Positions 1-10,639 of a stretch of 49,401 bases of DNA are shown in pieces. Position numbers and translations under genes: made by a program. The stretch covers positions 1 to 49,401 of the forward strand of contig CAJYIY010000042.1 in NCBI GenBank assembly GCA_913775305.1. The letters run 5' to 3'. Origin of the DNA: an uncultured Erwinia sp. (lineage in GTDB: Bacteria; Pseudomonadota; Gammaproteobacteria; Enterobacterales; Enterobacteriaceae). Under the pieces are notes generated by a model. That model searched no databases. It was given only the letters and a program-made list of their open reading frames with translations, and had not been told where the DNA came from. How positions within the stretch are numbered: the first letter of the stretch is position 1; the number at the start of each line of letters is the position of its first letter.

Positions 1-62
1 CGCTACCTTGAGGTGGTAGTGCCCGCATGGGCTTACGGGTTCAAGTCCCGTCCTCGGTACCA
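1..62 (+). tRNA. leuU: tRNA-Leu (GAG), 3' part
   Basis: The window opens inside a tRNA. The anticodon stem-loop CTACC-TTGAGGT-GGTAG carries anticodon GAG. A variable arm, a TTCAAGTCC T-loop and an acceptor end finishing in encoded CCA at 60-62 follow. It matches leuU of E. coli, which also lies directly upstream of metY. The 5' part is outside the window. Confidence 0.93.
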
Positions 63-110
63 AATCTCAGTTTTGCTTGCATATTGTGCAAGTTTTGCGT
101 AGTATTCGGA

Positions 111-187
<77 letters not shown>

Positions 188-319
188 CTTTCCCTTAGAG
201 TTCTTTTTCAAATATACTGTATGCATTGAACGGCGCGTTTACAGCGAGTTTTGAAAAAAATTCTTTTGGATTGTGCCGGGCCGCAGCTATTGCGGTATAC
301 AGGGTCCAGTCGCATAATG

Positions 320-341
320 CCCCGAATTTTCGGGGTTTTTT
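320..341 (+). terminator. intrinsic terminator between metY and rimP
   Basis: A CCCCG/CGGGG stem with an AATTTT loop is followed by six T residues. It lies 133 nt after metY and 60 nt before rimP. In E. coli, leaky terminators at this place let only part of the metY transcripts enter rimP-nusA-infB. The rest of 188-400 shows no gene. Confidence 0.85.
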
Positions 342-400
342 GTTATCAGGAAACAGTAACACTGGGCTATAGGCCCTTTTTTTATGTCTTGGGGGTGGGA

Positions 401-853
401 TTGTCCACGTTAGAGCAAAAATTAACAGAGCTAATTTCAGCACCGGTAGAAGCGCTTGGCTACGAACTGGTAGGTATTGAGTTTGTACGCGGTCGCACAT
501 CCACCCTGCGCATCTATATTGATAGTGAAGATGGCATCAATGTTGATGATTGCGCTGATGTGAGCCACCAGGTTAGTGCAGTGATGGACGTTGAAGATCC
601 AATTACTGTGCCATATAACCTTGAAGTCTCTTCACCTGGTCTTGACCGTCCAATGTTTACCGCAGAGCATTACGAACGTTTTACTGGCGAAGAAGTCAGC
701 CTGGTTCTGCGTATGGCGGTACAGAACCGCCGTAAATGGCAAGGCATCATTAAATCTGTTGAAGGTGAAATGATTACCGTTGCCGTTGAGGGTAACGACG
801 AAGTGTTCGCACTGAGCAACATCCAGAAGGCGAACCTGGTTCCCCACTTTTAA
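401..853 (+). CDS. rimP: ribosome maturation factor RimP
   Basis: RimP binds free 30S subunits and is needed for their late maturation in the cytoplasm. The 150-residue product begins [18 protein letters not shown] and ends [15 protein letters not shown], as in E. coli, and keeps the SSPGLDRP motif. I chose the TTG at 401 because a G-rich Shine-Dalgarno (GGGGG at 391-395) sits at proper spacing and because the length then equals the E. coli protein. The reading frame is open further upstream (to 251), and a GTG at 395 is an alternative, but that one would overlap the Shine-Dalgarno. nusA follows after 24 nt, so the two genes are co-transcribed. Confidence 0.95.
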   Translation: MSTLEQKLTELISAPVEALGYELVGIEFVRGRTSTLRIYIDSEDGINVDDCADVSHQVSAVMDVEDPITVPYNLEVSSPGLDRPMFTAEHYERFTGEEVSLVLRMAVQNRRKWQGIIKSVEGEMITVAVEGNDEVFALSNIQKANLVPHF

Positions 854-877
854 AAGTCCGGATTGAGGCATACCAGG

Positions 878-2383
878 ATGAACAAAGAAATCTTAGCTGT
901 TGTAGAAGCGGTCTCTAATGAGAAATCCCTCCCGCGCGAGAAGATTTTCGAAGCGCTGGAGAGCGCGCTGGCTACAGCCACCAAAAAAAAATACGAGCAG
1001 GAAATTGACGTTCGCGTCTCCATCGACCGTAAAAGCGGTGATTTCGATACTTTCCGTCGCTGGCTGATTGTCAACGAAGTCACCATGCCGACCCGCGAAA
1101 TTACGCTTGAAGCGGCCCGTTACGAAGATGAAACGCTGGATCTGGGTGATTTTGTTGAAGATCAGATCGAATCCGTAACCTTCGACCGTATTACCACCCA
1201 AACTGCCAAGCAGGTTATCGTCCAGAAGGTGCGTGAAGCAGAACGTGCCATGGTCGTTGATCAGTTCCGCGAGCAGGAAGGCGAGATCATCACCGGCGTG
1301 GTGAAGAAAGTTAACCGTGACAATATCTCTCTTGAAGTTCGGCCTACGGACGGTTCAAACACCAATGCCGAAGCCGTTATCATTCGGGAAGATATGCTGC
1401 CGCGCGAAAACTTCCGCCCGGGTGACCGTATTCGTGGCGTGCTGTACGCCGTGCGTCCGGAAGCGCGTGGTGCGCAGCTGTTCGTCAGCCGTTCCAAACC
1501 GGAAATGCTGATCGAACTGTTCCGCATTGAAGTGCCAGAAATTGCTGAAGAAGTTCTTGAAATTAAAGCTGCCGCGCGCGATCCGGGCTCTCGGGCCAAA
1601 ATCGCTGTGAAAACCAATGATAAGCGTATCGACCCGGTCGGTGCCTGCGTTGGTATGCGCGGTGCGCGTGTTCAGGCGGTATCCAGCGAGCTGGGTGGCG
1701 AGCGCATTGACATCGTGCTGTGGGATGATAATCCTGCGCAGTTCGTGATCAACGCGATGGCTCCAGCGGATGTCGCCTCTATCGTGGTTGATGAAGATAA
1801 TCACACCATGGACATTGCCGTAGAAGCCGGAAACCTGGCTCAGGCAATTGGCCGTAATGGCCAGAACGTGCGTCTGGCTTCGCAGCTGAGTGGCTGGGAG
1901 CTGAACGTGATGACGGTCGACGACCTGCAAGCTAAGCATCAGGCTGAAGCACACGCTGCCATCGACGTCTTTACCAAACACCTCGATATCGATGAAGACT
2001 TCGCTACCGTGCTGGTAGAAGAAGGCTTCTCTTCTCTGGAAGAGCTGGCGTATGTGCCAATCAACGAGCTGTTAGAGATCGACGGCCTGGATGAAGAGAC
2101 AGTAGAAGCGTTGCGCGACCGAGCTAAAAACGCGTTAACCACCCTGGCCCTGGCAAAAGAAGAAAGCCTTGGCGATGCCCAACCTGCGGAAGATTTACTG
2201 GGCCTTGAAGGTCTGGAGCGTGAGCTGGCCTTTAAGCTGGCAGCGAAAGGCGTTCGTACGCTGGAAGATCTTGCCGAGCAGGGTGTAGACGACCTGTCAG
2301 ATATTGATGGCCTGAGCGATGAGCGGGCCGGTGAGCTGATTATGGCTGCACGTAATATTTGCTGGTTCGGCGACGACGCGTAA
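878..2383 (+). CDS. nusA: transcription termination/antitermination factor NusA
   Basis: NusA binds RNA polymerase and nascent RNA, stimulating pausing and intrinsic termination and joining antitermination complexes. The 501-residue product shows the N-terminal RNAP-binding domain (about 1-130), an S1 domain (about 135-200, around [12 protein letters not shown]), two KH domains (about 200-345, including [10 protein letters not shown] and [13 protein letters not shown]), and two C-terminal acidic repeats containing helix-hairpin-helix-like segments (about 360-500), the enterobacterial form. The start is the ATG at 878, after AGG at 875; an in-frame TTG at 863 is less likely. It lies between rimP and infB, as in E. 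coli, where NusA is thought to control its own operon. Confidence 0.97.
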   Translation: MNKEILAVVEAVSNEKSLPREKIFEALESALATATKKKYEQEIDVRVSIDRKSGDFDTFRRWLIVNEVTMPTREITLEAARYEDETLDLGDFVEDQIESVTFDRITTQTAKQVIVQKVREAERAMVVDQFREQEGEIITGVVKKVNRDNISLEVRPTDGSNTNAEAVIIREDMLPRENFRPGDRIRGVLYAVRPEARGAQLFVSRSKPEMLIELFRIEVPEIAEEVLEIKAAARDPGSRAKIAVKTNDKRIDPVGACVGMRGARVQAVSSELGGERIDIVLWDDNPAQFVINAMAPADVASIVVDEDNHTMDIAVEAGNLAQAIGRNGQNVRLASQLSGWELNVMTVDDLQAKHQAEAHAAIDVFTKHLDIDEDFATVLVEEGFSSLEELAYVPINELLEIDGLDEETVEALRDRAKNALTTLALAKEESLGDAQPAEDLLGLEGLERELAFKLAAKGVRTLEDLAEQGVDDLSDIDGLSDERAGELIMAARNICWFGDDA

Positions 2384-2407
2384 TAAACTGTAGCAGGAAG
2401 GAACAGC

Positions 2408-5101
2408 ATGACGACAGATGTAACCGTAAAATCGCTGGCAGCAGAAATTCAGACACCGGTAGAACGCCTGGTACAGCAGTTTGCTGACGCAGGGATCCAA
2501 AAGTCTGAAACAGATTCTGTTACCCAGCAGGAAAAAGAAACATTACTTACCCATCTGAATCGCGAACATGGCGGTGGATCTGGTAAGCTAACTCTGCAGC
2601 GTAAAACACGCAGCACATTGAATATCCCAGGCACCGGGGGTAAAAGTAAATCGGTGCAAATTGAAGTCCGCAAAAAACGCACCTATGTAAAAGGCGATCC
2701 GGCTGAAGCTGAACAGGCTGAAGCAGAAGCGCAGGCACAGCGTGAAGCGGAAGAACTGGCTCGTCGCGAGGCTGAAGAAAAAGCCCAGCGCGAAGCTCAA
2801 GAGAAAGCGAAGCGTGAAGCCGAGGAGCAGGCCAAGCGTGAGGCAGCTGATAAAGCCAAACGTGAAGCAGCGGAAAGAGATAAAGTGAGCAATCAACATA
2901 CCGATGATATGACCCGGGCGTCCCAGTCCGACAAAGCCCGCCGCGAAGCGGAAGCGGCAGAACTGAAGCGTAAAGCTGAAGAAGAAGCGCGTCGCAAAAT
3001 TGAAGAAGAAGCGAAGCGTGTAGCCGAAGAAGCACGCAAAATGGCGGAAGAAAAGGGTGAAGAATGGGCGTCAGTGAAAGAGGAAGAAGACACCTCTGAC
3101 TACCACGTCACGACTTCTACTCACGCACGCGCTGCGGAAGATGAAAACGATGCGCAGGTTGAAGGCGATCGCCGTACTCGTGCAGCTGCTCGTCCAGCCA
3201 AAGCCCCGGTTCGTAAAAAGGGCAATAAACACGCTGAAGCCAAAACTGACCGTGAAGAAGCGCGTGCGCAGGTTCGCGGTGGTAAAGGTGGCAAGCGTAA
3301 GCCAAGCGCGCTGCAGCAGGGCTTCAACAAGCCGGCTCAGGCCGTTAACCGTGACGTTGTGATTGGTGAAACCATCAGCGTAGCGGAACTGGCTAACAAA
3401 ATGGCAGTGAAAGGCTCCCAGGTCATTAAAGTCATGATGAAAATGGGTGCCATGGCGACCATCAATCAGGTGATCGACCAGGAAACTGCCCAGCTGGTTG
3501 CGGAAGAAATGGGTCATAAAGTGACGCTGCGCCGCGAAAACGAGCTGGAAGAAGCGGTAATGAGCGACCGTGATACCAATGCCGTGCTGGAGTCCCGTGC
3601 GCCGGTTGTGACGATCATGGGTCACGTTGACCACGGTAAAACCTCACTGCTGGATTATATCCGCTCCACGAAAGTCGCCTCTGGCGAAGCGGGTGGTATT
3701 ACACAGCATATTGGTGCCTACCACGTTGAAACTGACAACGGTATGGTAACCTTCCTGGATACCCCGGGACACGCCGCGTTTACCGCGATGCGTGCGCGCG
3801 GAGCACAGGCCACCGATATCGTTATCCTGGTGGTTGCCGCCGATGATGGCGTGATGCCTCAGACCATCGAAGCAATCCAGCACGCCAAAGCGGCTAAAGT
3901 GCCGGTTGTGGTTGCGGTGAACAAGTGTGATAAGCCAGAAGCCGATCCGGATCGTGTGAAGAACGAACTGACCCAGTACGGAATTATTCCGGAAGAGTGG
4001 GGCGGTGAGAACATGTTCGTGAACGTCTCTGCGAAAGCCGGTACCGGTATCGACGACCTGCTGAATGCTATCCTGCTGCAGGCTGAAGTACTGGAGCTGA
4101 CTGCGGTGCGTCAGGGTATGGCGAGCGGTGTGGTCATCGAATCCTTCCTGGATAAAGGTCGTGGTCCGGTTGCTACCGTGCTGGTGCGCGAAGGTACGCT
4201 GAACAAAGGCGACATCGTACTGTGCGGCTTCGAATACGGCCGTGTGCGAGCGATGCGTGATGAACTGGGTCGTGAAGTGATGACCGCAGGTCCATCGATT
4301 CCTGTTGAGATCCTCGGCCTGTCCGGTGTTCCTGCTGCGGGTGATGAAGCGACCGTAGTTCGTGACGAGAAGAAAGCGCGTGAAGTTGCACTGTATCGTC
4401 AGGGCAAATTCCGTGAAGTGAAGCTGGCGCGTCAGCAGAAATCTAAGCTGGAAAACATGTTTGCGAACATGACCGAAGGCGAAGTTTCTGAACTGAACAT
4501 CGTGCTGAAAGCCGACGTACAGGGTTCTGTGGAAGCTATCGCTGACTCCCTGATGAAACTTTCTACTGATGAAGTAAAAGTGAAAATCGTTGGTTCCGGC
4601 GTGGGTGGGATTACTGAAACCGATGCTACACTGGCCGCAGCCTCCAACGCTATTCTGGTTGGCTTCAACGTCCGTGCCGATGCTTCTGCTCGCCGCGTGA
4701 TTGATTCTGAAAGTCTGGACCTGCGTTACTACTCCGTGATCTATAATCTGATCGACGAAGTGAAAGCGGCGATGAGCGGCATGCTGGCTCCAGAATACAA
4801 GCAGCAGATCATCGGTCTGGCTGCGGTACGTGACGTGTTCAAATCACCGAAATTTGGTGCTATCGCGGGCTGTATGGTCACCGAAGGTAACATCAAACGT
4901 CACAACCCAATCCGTGTACTGCGTGACAACGTGGTTATCTACGAAGGCGAGCTGGAATCCCTGCGCCGCTTCAAAGATGACGTTAACGAAGTTCGTAACG
5001 GCATGGAATGTGGTATCGGCGTGAAGAACTACAACGATGTTCGCGTTGGCGATATGATTGAAGTCTTCGAGATTATCGAAATTCAGCGTACCATCGACTA
5101 A
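2408..5101 (+). CDS. infB: translation initiation factor IF-2
   Basis: IF-2 is a GTPase that places fMet-tRNA on the 30S subunit and promotes subunit joining. The 897-residue product has an N-terminal IF2N subdomain, a long charged Ala/Glu/Lys/Arg-rich coiled region (about 95-230), a second IF2N domain, and the GTPase domain. That domain has G1 GHVDHGKT, G3 DTPGH and G4 NKCD (the E. coli protein has NKID), followed by beta-barrel domains and the fMet-binding C domain. A strong AGGAAGGA precedes the ATG at 2408. The reading of the fourth G-motif as Cys is unusual but leaves the contact residues N, K and D intact. Confidence 0.98.
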   Translation: MTTDVTVKSLAAEIQTPVERLVQQFADAGIQKSETDSVTQQEKETLLTHLNREHGGGSGKLTLQRKTRSTLNIPGTGGKSKSVQIEVRKKRTYVKGDPAEAEQAEAEAQAQREAEELARREAEEKAQREAQEKAKREAEEQAKREAADKAKREAAERDKVSNQHTDDMTRASQSDKARREAEAAELKRKAEEEARRKIEEEAKRVAEEARKMAEEKGEEWASVKEEEDTSDYHVTTSTHARAAEDENDAQVEGDRRTRAAARPAKAPVRKKGNKHAEAKTDREEARAQVRGGKGGKRKPSALQQGFNKPAQAVNRDVVIGETISVAELANKMAVKGSQVIKVMMKMGAMATINQVIDQETAQLVAEEMGHKVTLRRENELEEAVMSDRDTNAVLESRAPVVTIMGHVDHGKTSLLDYIRSTKVASGEAGGITQHIGAYHVETDNGMVTFLDTPGHAAFTAMRARGAQATDIVILVVAADDGVMPQTIEAIQHAKAAKVPVVVAVNKCDKPEADPDRVKNELTQYGIIPEEWGGENMFVNVSAKAGTGIDDLLNAILLQAEVLELTAVRQGMASGVVIESFLDKGRGPVATVLVREGTLNKGDIVLCGFEYGRVRAMRDELGREVMTAGPSIPVEILGLSGVPAAGDEATVVRDEKKAREVALYRQGKFREVKLARQQKSKLENMFANMTEGEVSELNIVLKADVQGSVEAIADSLMKLSTDEVKVKIVGSGVGGITETDATLAAASNAILVGFNVRADASARRVIDSESLDLRYYSVIYNLIDEVKAAMSGMLAPEYKQQIIGLAAVRDVFKSPKFGAIAGCMVTEGNIKRHNPIRVLRDNVVIYEGELESLRRFKDDVNEVRNGMECGIGVKNYNDVRVGDMIEVFEIIEIQRTID
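2885..2911 (+). other. infB: probable internal starts for shorter IF-2 forms
   Basis: E. coli makes shorter IF-2 forms (beta and gamma) from an in-frame GTG at codon 158 and an ATG at codon 165. Here the corresponding GTG (codon 160, within KDKVSNQ) and ATG (codon 168, within DDMTRA) are both kept, and a purine-rich AGCGGAAAGAGA lies just before the GTG. Use of these starts is inferred from conservation. Confidence 0.6.
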
Positions 5102-5181
5102 TCGTCTGGCAGATATCCGGTAGATTTTGCGTTGCAGCCGAGCAGTTAACGCGGCTGCGATGTGAAGATGACAGGATATTA

Positions 5182-5206
5182 TTTGGGAGGCTTCTGGCCT
5201 CCCAAA
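5182..5206 (+). other. stem-loop between infB and rbfA
   Basis: A nine-base perfect stem, TTTGGGAGG/CCTCCCAAA, has a 7-nt loop. No T-tract follows, and the rbfA ribosome binding site (TTGGAGAG) starts only a few bases downstream. It may act as an RNA-processing or stability signal rather than a terminator. Confidence 0.5.
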
Positions 5207-5225
5207 TTATTTGGAGAGATAAATT

Positions 5226-5639
5226 ATGGCGAAAGAATTTGGTCGCCCGCAGCGCGTTTCTCAGGAGCTGCAAAAAGAGATCGCTATCATTCTGCAACGC
5301 GAGATTAAAGATCCGCGTCTGGGGATGATGGTCACCGTTTCTGGCGTAGATGTTTCCCGCGATCTGGCCTATGCGAAAGTGTTCGTCACCTTCCTTAACG
5401 ACAAAGACGAAGCGGCAATCAAAGCCGGTCTGCGTGCCCTGGGTGATGCTTCAGGCTATATCCGTACGCTGCTGGGTAAGGCCATGCGCCTGCGCATCGT
5501 GCCGGAACTGACCTTCTTCTATGATAACTCCCTTGTTGAAGGGATGCGTATGTCCAACCTGGTGACCAACGTGGTAAAAAAAGACGTTGAGCGCCGTGGT
5601 CCGGCAGAAGATAAGCAGGAAGAAGGTAAAGAAGAGTAA
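5226..5639 (+). CDS. rbfA: 30S ribosome-binding factor RbfA
   Basis: RbfA is a cold-shock factor that binds the 30S subunit and helps mature the 5' end of 16S rRNA. The 137-residue product opens [19 protein letters not shown] and keeps the family core IKDPRLGMM and [13 protein letters not shown]. The charged tail (DKQEEGKEE) is slightly longer than in E. coli (133 residues). A GGAGAG ribosome binding site precedes the ATG. Its stop overlaps the truB start (TAATG), so the two genes are translationally coupled. Confidence 0.97.
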   Translation: MAKEFGRPQRVSQELQKEIAIILQREIKDPRLGMMVTVSGVDVSRDLAYAKVFVTFLNDKDEAAIKAGLRALGDASGYIRTLLGKAMRLRIVPELTFFYDNSLVEGMRMSNLVTNVVKKDVERRGPAEDKQEEGKEE

Positions 5640-6583
5640 TGAGCCGTCCTCGCCGTCGCGGTCGCGATATCCACGGTGTGCTGTTGCTGGATAAGCCGCA
5701 GGGCTTATCCTCCAATGACGCTCTGCAAAAAGTGAAACGCCTCTACAATGCCAATCGTGCAGGGCACACCGGCGCGCTGGATCCGTTGGCAACCGGCATG
5801 CTGCCAATCTGCCTCGGGGAAGCCACCAAGTTTTCTCAGTACCTGCTCGATTCAGACAAGCGTTATCGCGTTATTGCCCGGCTGGGGCAGCGAACTGATA
5901 CCTCAGATGCAGATGGCGTTGTAGTGAGCGAACGGCCATCGGCCTTCACTGAAGAAGCACTGATGGCCGCGCTTGAAAGCTTCCGTGGTGAAACGCAGCA
6001 AATTCCGTCAATGTACTCTGCGTTGAAGTATCAGGGCCGCAAGCTGTATGAATACGCGCGTGAAGGCATCGAAGTCCCGCGTGAGTCACGCAGTATCACC
6101 GTCTATGAATTGCTGTTTATTCGTCATGAAGGGAATGAACTGGAGCTGGAAATTCACGTTTCCAAAGGCACCTATATTCGTACCATCATTGACGATCTGG
6201 GTGAGAAATTGGGTTGCGGCGCACACGTTACCTATCTGCGCCGTTTGCAGGTTGCCACCTATCCGATTGCTAAAATGGTAACACTGGAAGAGCTGAATGC
6301 CCTGGCGGAAGAGGCGCATCGTAGCGAACAGTCGCCTGCGGTGCTGCTGGACGCTTTACTGATGCCGATGGACAGCCCGGCGGCAGCCTACCCGGTAGTG
6401 CACCTGCCTGGTGAAGCGGCTGCCTGGTTTAAACAGGGCATGCCGGTCAGGGTGAGCGGAGCGCCAGTCGAAGGCCTTGTTCGCGTGACTGAAAGCGACG
6501 AGCATAAATTTATCGGCATGGCCGAAATTGCCGACGACGGGCGGGTGGCTCCGCGGCGTCTGGTGGTCGAATATCTTGACTAA
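5639..6583 (+). CDS. truB: tRNA pseudouridine-55 synthase TruB
   Basis: TruB converts U55 in the T-loop of tRNAs to pseudouridine and also acts as a tRNA chaperone. The 314-residue product has the catalytic aspartate D48 in [12 protein letters not shown], the KRYR segment near 76, and a C-terminal PUA-like RNA-binding region (about 250-314). It overlaps rbfA by one base, and its ribosome binding site lies inside the rbfA end (AAGGTAAAGAAGAG). Length and order equal those of E. coli. Confidence 0.97.
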   Translation: MSRPRRRGRDIHGVLLLDKPQGLSSNDALQKVKRLYNANRAGHTGALDPLATGMLPICLGEATKFSQYLLDSDKRYRVIARLGQRTDTSDADGVVVSERPSAFTEEALMAALESFRGETQQIPSMYSALKYQGRKLYEYAREGIEVPRESRSITVYELLFIRHEGNELELEIHVSKGTYIRTIIDDLGEKLGCGAHVTYLRRLQVATYPIAKMVTLEELNALAEEAHRSEQSPAVLLDALLMPMDSPAAAYPVVHLPGEAAAWFKQGMPVRVSGAPVEGLVRVTESDEHKFIGMAEIADDGRVAPRRLVVEYLD

Positions 6584-6644
6584 TTTATCTGGCATGTTTT
6601 AGCAGCAGGACTTGCTTCGGCAGACTAAAATATGACGGGTAAAT

Positions 6645-6673
6645 TTGCGCTTGCGCATTGCGCGGAGTAGAAT
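6645..6673 (+). promoter_or_regulatory. rpsO promoter
   Basis: A -35 element TTGCGC at 6645-6650 and a -10 element TAGAAT at 6668-6673 are separated by 17 bp. The -10 hexamer and its position relative to the S15 leader match the E. coli rpsO promoter as I remember it. Confidence 0.7.
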
Positions 6674-6689
6674 GGCGCGGCTTTACACT

Positions 6690-6755
6690 GGGTTGCTGAA
6701 TTAGAGATCGGCGCCTGTACATTTACCTTATAATTTGGAGTTGTCTCATGTCTCT
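6690..6755 (+). promoter_or_regulatory. S15 translational operator in the rpsO leader
   Basis: In E. coli, S15 represses its own mRNA by stabilising a pseudoknot over the rpsO start. The leader segment GGGTTGCTGAATTAGAGATC followed by GGCGCC (6690-6715) is preserved, and so are the GGAGTTGTCTCATG start region and first codons. This strongly suggests the same control. The fold is inferred from conservation. Confidence 0.65.
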
Positions 6756-7017
6756 AAGTGTTGAAACTAAAGCGCAGATCGTTGCTGATTTCGGTCGTGG
6801 TACTAACGACAGCGGTTCTACTGAAGTGCAGGTTGCTCTGCTGACTGCGCAGATTAACCATCTGCAGGGTCACTTCTCTGAACACAAGAAAGACCACCAC
6901 AGCCGTCGCGGTCTGCTGCGTATGGTTTCTCAGCGTCGTAAACTGCTGGACTACCTGAAGCGTAAAGACGTTTCTCGTTACACCAGCCTGATCGAGCGTC
7001 TGGGTCTGCGTCGCTAA
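6748..7017 (+). CDS. rpsO: 30S ribosomal protein S15
   Basis: S15 binds 16S rRNA directly and starts assembly of the 30S platform. The 89-residue product has the expected family sequence ([37 protein letters not shown]) and ends GLRR. A GGAG ribosome binding site lies 8 nt before the ATG. It has its own promoter and operator upstream and a terminator downstream. Part of the transcription continues into pnp in E. coli. Confidence 0.98.
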   Translation: MSLSVETKAQIVADFGRGTNDSGSTEVQVALLTAQINHLQGHFSEHKKDHHSRRGLLRMVSQRRKLLDYLKRKDVSRYTSLIERLGLRR

Positions 7018-7099
7018 GTCTTAAGGCTGTTCTGCTGCGTTGTCAGAGCGTTCTGATAACAAAGTGGCAAAACGTACAGCCTGGAACGAGTTTCGCTGG

Positions 7100-7126
7100 A
7101 AAGGGGCCTTTAGGGCCCCTTTTTTC
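7100..7126 (+). terminator. rpsO intrinsic terminator
   Basis: An AGGGGCC/GGCCCCT stem with a short loop is followed by T6 (7120-7125). It lies 83 nt after rpsO, at the place of the known E. coli rpsO terminator. The 300 nt between rpsO and pnp hold only this and the RNase III stem. In E. coli the small RNA SraG is encoded on the opposite strand here; I could not verify it. Confidence 0.85.
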
Positions 7127-7197
7127 AAGCAATCGGCAGCAATTCCGGACAAACTATTGTATTGTTGCTGAGTGTGATCTTCAGTTGCAGAGGTTCG

Positions 7198-7251
7198 CGC
7201 GGCTAATGAGAGGCTTTATCCCAGGTGGGATCAGGGTTGTCATTAGTCGCG
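7198..7251 (+). promoter_or_regulatory. RNase III stem-loop in the pnp leader
   Basis: CGCGGCTAATGA (7198-7209) pairs along 12 bases with TCATTAGTCGCG (7240-7251), with a single G-U pair. An inner hairpin ATCCC/GGGAT sits at 7218-7231. In E. coli a double-stranded element at this site is cut by RNase III, after which PNPase degrades the leader and represses its own synthesis. Position and structure fit that system. Confidence 0.75.
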
Positions 7252-7318
7252 AGGATGCAAGGTGAAGATTAGTCATCCACGGTGGGATTAACCCTGCCAG
7301 ATGTTTAAGGAACTAATT

Positions 7319-9448
7319 TTGCTGAACCCGATCGTAAAAAAATTCCAGTATGGTCAGCATACCGTCACCATTGAGACCGGTATGATGGCACGCCAGGCAA
7401 CGGCTGCCGTAATGGTAAGCATGGACGACACCGCAGTGTTCGTTACCGTTGTTGGCCAGAAAAAATCCAAGCCGGGCCAGGACTTCTTCCCGCTAACCGT
7501 AAACTATCAGGAGCGTACCTATGCTGCTGGTCGTATTCCGGGCAGCTTCTTCCGTCGTGAAGGCCGTCCAAGCGAAGGCGAAACCCTGATTTCTCGTCTG
7601 ATTGACCGCCCAATTCGTCCGCTGTTCCCGGAAGGCTTCGTTAACGAAGTCCAGGTTATTGCTACCGTTGTTTCCGTTAACCCACAGGTTAACCCGGACA
7701 TCGTTGCCATGATCGGTGCTTCAGCAGCGCTGGCGCTGTCTGGTCTGCCGTTCAACGGTCCTATCGGTGCTGCTCGCGTTGGTTACCTCAATGACCAGTA
7801 CGTGCTGAACCCAACCAGCGATGAGCTGAAAGAGAGCAAACTGGACCTCGTGGTTGCGGGTACCCAGGGCGCGGTGCTGATGGTTGAATCCGAAGCCGAG
7901 CTGCTGAGCGAAGAGCAGATGCTGGGAGCGGTCGTATTCGGCCACGATCAGCAGCAGGTTGTTATCAGCAACATTAACGAACTGGTTGCTGAAGCCGGTA
8001 AGCCGCGCTGGGACTGGCAGCCAGAGCCTGTAAACGAAGCGTTACATGCACGTATTGCTGCCCTGGCAGAATCACGTCTGAGCGATGCCTATCGCATCAC
8101 TGAAAAACAGGAGCGTTATGCTCAGGTTGACGTGATCAAATCCGAAGCTACCGCTGCGCTGCTGGCCGAAGACGAAACTCTGGATGCCGGTGAGATCAGC
8201 GATATCCTGCACGCGCTGGAGAAAGACGTGGTGCGTAGCCGCATTCTGCGCGGTGAGCCACGTATCGATGGTCGTGAAAAAGATATGATCCGTGGTCTGG
8301 ATGTCCGTACTGGCGTTCTGCCACGTACCCACGGTTCTGCACTGTTCACCCGTGGTGAAACTCAGGCGCTGGTCACCGCCACCCTTGGGACTGCACGTGA
8401 TGCGCAGAACCTGGACGAGCTGATGGGTGAACGTACCGACAGCTTCCTGTTCCACTACAACTTCCCTCCGTACTCTGTGGGTGAAACCGGTATGGTGGGT
8501 TCACCGAAGCGTCGCGAGATCGGTCACGGTCGCCTGGCGAAACGTGGTGTGCTGGCCGTGATGCCTAAAGGCGACGCCTTCCCGTACACTGTTCGCGTAG
8601 TGTCTGAGATTACTGAATCAAACGGCTCTTCCTCAATGGCTTCCGTTTGTGGTGCTTCTCTGGCGCTGATGGACGCAGGCGTGCCAATTAAAGCCGCCGT
8701 TGCGGGTATCGCAATGGGCCTGGTGAAAGACGAAAACAACTTCGTGGTCCTGTCTGACATTCTGGGTGACGAAGATCACCTGGGTGATATGGACTTCAAA
8801 GTTGCCGGTAGCCGCGAAGGTATCACCGCGCTGCAGATGGATATCAAAATTGAAGGCATCACCCGTGAGATCATGCAGGTTGCTCTGAACCAGGCTAAAG
8901 GTGCGCGTCTGCATATCCTGAGCGTCATGGAACAGGCTATCAGCACGCCGCGCGGCGATATCTCTCAGTTCGCTCCACGTATTCACACCATTAAGATCAG
9001 CGTTGATAAGATCAAAGACGTGATTGGTAAAGGTGGTTCTGTTATCCGTGCGCTGACCGAAGAAACCGGCACGACCATCGAAATCGAAGATGACGGTACG
9101 GTGAAGATTGCTGCAACCGACGGTGAAAAAGCGAAATTCGCGATTCGTCGTATTGAAGAAATCACCGCAGAGATCGAAGTTGGACGCATCTATAACGGTA
9201 AAGTGACTCGTATTGTCGACTTCGGTGCCTTCGTTGCCATTGGCGGCGGTAAAGAAGGTCTGGTACACATTTCTCAGATCGCGGACAAGCGCGTTGAGAA
9301 AGTGACCGACTATCTGCAGATGGGCCAGGAAGTACCGGTTAAGGTACTGGAAGTTGACCGTCAGGGTCGCGTGCGTCTGAGCATCAAAGAAGCCAGCGAG
9401 CAGGCTCAGCCTGAAGCAGCAGCTCCTGCGGCACCAGAAGCAGAATAA
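7319..9448 (+). CDS. pnp: polyribonucleotide nucleotidyltransferase (PNPase)
   Basis: PNPase is a 3'-5' phosphorolytic exoribonuclease of the RNA degradosome. It forms a ring-shaped trimer and can also add nucleotides. The 709-residue product has two RNase PH domains (about 1-230 and 310-545, the second with [14 protein letters not shown] and GDMDFKVAG), a KH domain (about 550-615, [11 protein letters not shown]) and an S1 domain (about 620-690, [21 protein letters not shown]). The start is the TTG at 7319, which follows AAGGA at 7307 and gives an N-terminus [13 protein letters not shown] like E. coli, which also uses TTG. The ATG at 7301 is in frame but has no good ribosome binding site. Confidence 0.97.
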   Translation: MLNPIVKKFQYGQHTVTIETGMMARQATAAVMVSMDDTAVFVTVVGQKKSKPGQDFFPLTVNYQERTYAAGRIPGSFFRREGRPSEGETLISRLIDRPIRPLFPEGFVNEVQVIATVVSVNPQVNPDIVAMIGASAALALSGLPFNGPIGAARVGYLNDQYVLNPTSDELKESKLDLVVAGTQGAVLMVESEAELLSEEQMLGAVVFGHDQQQVVISNINELVAEAGKPRWDWQPEPVNEALHARIAALAESRLSDAYRITEKQERYAQVDVIKSEATAALLAEDETLDAGEISDILHALEKDVVRSRILRGEPRIDGREKDMIRGLDVRTGVLPRTHGSALFTRGETQALVTATLGTARDAQNLDELMGERTDSFLFHYNFPPYSVGETGMVGSPKRREIGHGRLAKRGVLAVMPKGDAFPYTVRVVSEITESNGSSSMASVCGASLALMDAGVPIKAAVAGIAMGLVKDENNFVVLSDILGDEDHLGDMDFKVAGSREGITALQMDIKIEGITREIMQVALNQAKGARLHILSVMEQAISTPRGDISQFAPRIHTIKISVDKIKDVIGKGGSVIRALTEETGTTIEIEDDGTVKIAATDGEKAKFAIRRIEEITAEIEVGRIYNGKVTRIVDFGAFVAIGGGKEGLVHISQIADKRVEKVTDYLQMGQEVPVKVLEVDRQGRVRLSIKEASEQAQPEAAAPAAPEAE

Positions 9449-9461
9449 AGCACCACTATTA

Positions 9462-9487
9462 AGCTCTCCGCCATCTGGTGGAGAGCT
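9462..9487 (+). terminator. stem-loop after pnp
   Basis: A strong stem AGCTCTCC/GGAGAGCT with a further CCA/TGG pair inside begins 14 nt after the pnp stop. The following T-tract is weak (GTTT), so it may be an attenuator or 3'-end protector as much as a terminator before nlpI. Confidence 0.55.
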
Positions 9488-9570
9488 GTTTCATCGCAGG
9501 GCTGGATCCCTGTGTGCGGCAGGCGGATGAGAGGATGTTCATCCCAATGTTTGTTTGTGGGAGTGGGATA

Positions 9571-10455
9571 ATGAAGCCATTTTTGCGCTGGTGTTTTGTT
9601 GCGACAGCTTTAACGCTGGCAGGATGCAGCAACACCAATTGGCGTGAGAACGAAATTTTGGCAGTTCCGCTGCAGCCTACGCTGCAACAGGAAGTTATTC
9701 TTGCTCGCATGGAACAAATTCTTGCCAGTCGGTCATTGACCGATGATGAACGCGCACAGCTGTTATATGAGCGTGGAGTGTTGTATGATAGTTTAGGTTT
9801 GAGAGCACTGGCGCGGAATGACTTTTCTCAGGCGCTATCTATCAGACCGGATATGCCCGAAGTATTCAATTACTTAGGCATATATTTAACGCAGGCTGGC
9901 AACTTTGATGCTGCCTATGAAGCGTTTGATTCTGTACTTGAGCTTGATCCAACTTACAATTATGCGCACTTAAATCGCGGTATCGCCCTTTACTACGGCG
10001 GAAGATTTAAATTAGCGCAAGATGATCTGCAGGCGTTTTATCAAGACGATCCTAACGATCCCTTCCGCAGCCTGTGGCTGTATCTCACGGAACGTGAGAT
10101 CAACGCAGAACAGGCCAAAGTATCGCTGAAGCAGCGTTACGATAAAGCGGTAAAGGACCAATGGGGATGGAATATTGTCGAGTTCTACCTGGGCGACATC
10201 AGCGAAAAAACGCTGACCGAACGCCTCCAGGCAGACGCAACGGATAACACTTCGCTCGCTGAACATCTCAGTGAAACCAACTTCTATTTAGGTAAGTACT
10301 ACCTAAGTCTGGGGGAGAAGGACAACGCAGAAGCGTTGTTCAAGCTGACGGTCGCTAACAACGTTCATAACTTCGTTGAGCACCGATATGCATTGTTGGA
10401 GCTGGCGCTACTCGGCCAGACACAAGACGATTTATCAGAATCCGACCAGCAATAG
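9571..10455 (+). CDS. nlpI: lipoprotein NlpI (TPR adaptor of Prc protease)
   Basis: NlpI is an outer-membrane lipoprotein that brings the Prc protease to its substrates and scaffolds murein hydrolases in the periplasm. The 294-residue product has a lipoprotein signal peptide with lipobox LAGC (Cys19), then tetratricopeptide repeats (about 60-290, with [28 protein letters not shown] as the clearest, broken here as [17 protein letters not shown]). I chose the ATG at 9571, after GGGAGTGGG, because it places the signal peptide at the N-terminus and gives the E. coli length. An upstream in-frame extension to 9478 has no signal sequence. Confidence 0.96.
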   Translation: MKPFLRWCFVATALTLAGCSNTNWRENEILAVPLQPTLQQEVILARMEQILASRSLTDDERAQLLYERGVLYDSLGLRALARNDFSQALSIRPDMPEVFNYLGIYLTQAGNFDAAYEAFDSVLELDPTYNYAHLNRGIALYYGGRFKLAQDDLQAFYQDDPNDPFRSLWLYLTEREINAEQAKVSLKQRYDKAVKDQWGWNIVEFYLGDISEKTLTERLQADATDNTSLAEHLSETNFYLGKYYLSLGEKDNAEALFKLTVANNVHNFVEHRYALLELALLGQTQDDLSESDQQ

Positions 10456-10558
10456 CTGACGAACTTTTATTGCCTGAACTTTGAAAAGTCATCATCTTCG
10501 CGGATGAGGGCATTTTTGTTCGTCGAAACCACTAATTTGAGCCGGTTCACACTTTTTG

Positions 10559-10639
10559 ATGAAAATGACTGAAAATTTTCACGACGAGTTATGTAGACTG
10601 GCCGCCGAAATCTACGAGGCACGTGTACTACATGACTGA
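10559..10639 (+). CDS. yrbN: small protein YrbN, overlapping the deaD start
   Basis: This 26-codon ORF begins [20 protein letters not shown] and ends LHD. It matches the E. coli small protein YrbN, whose expression has been shown, in both sequence and location between nlpI and deaD. It runs 8 nt into deaD in another frame, so its stop TGA (10637-10639) lies just past the deaD ATG (10632). Translation of yrbN would carry ribosomes to the deaD start, which suggests translational coupling. The function of the peptide itself is unknown. Confidence 0.8.
   Translation: MKMTENFHDELCRLAAEIYEARVLHD

Noticed and set aside
251..400. N-terminal extension of RimP to the ATG at 251
   Set aside because: The added 50 residues read through the metY-rimP terminator and have no family similarity. 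The TTG at 401 has a proper ribosome binding site and gives the E. coli length.
2700..3060. Repeat array in infB
   Set aside because: The repeating Glu/Ala/Lys/Arg codons are the normal charged linker of enterobacterial IF-2, not a DNA repeat element.
7127..7318. SraG-type small RNA opposite the pnp leader
   Set aside because: It is expected from E. coli, but I cannot point to a promoter and terminator on the minus strand here with confidence.
9478..9570. N-terminal extension of NlpI
   Set aside because: It would bury the lipoprotein signal peptide. The start at 9571 puts the lipobox Cys at position 19.
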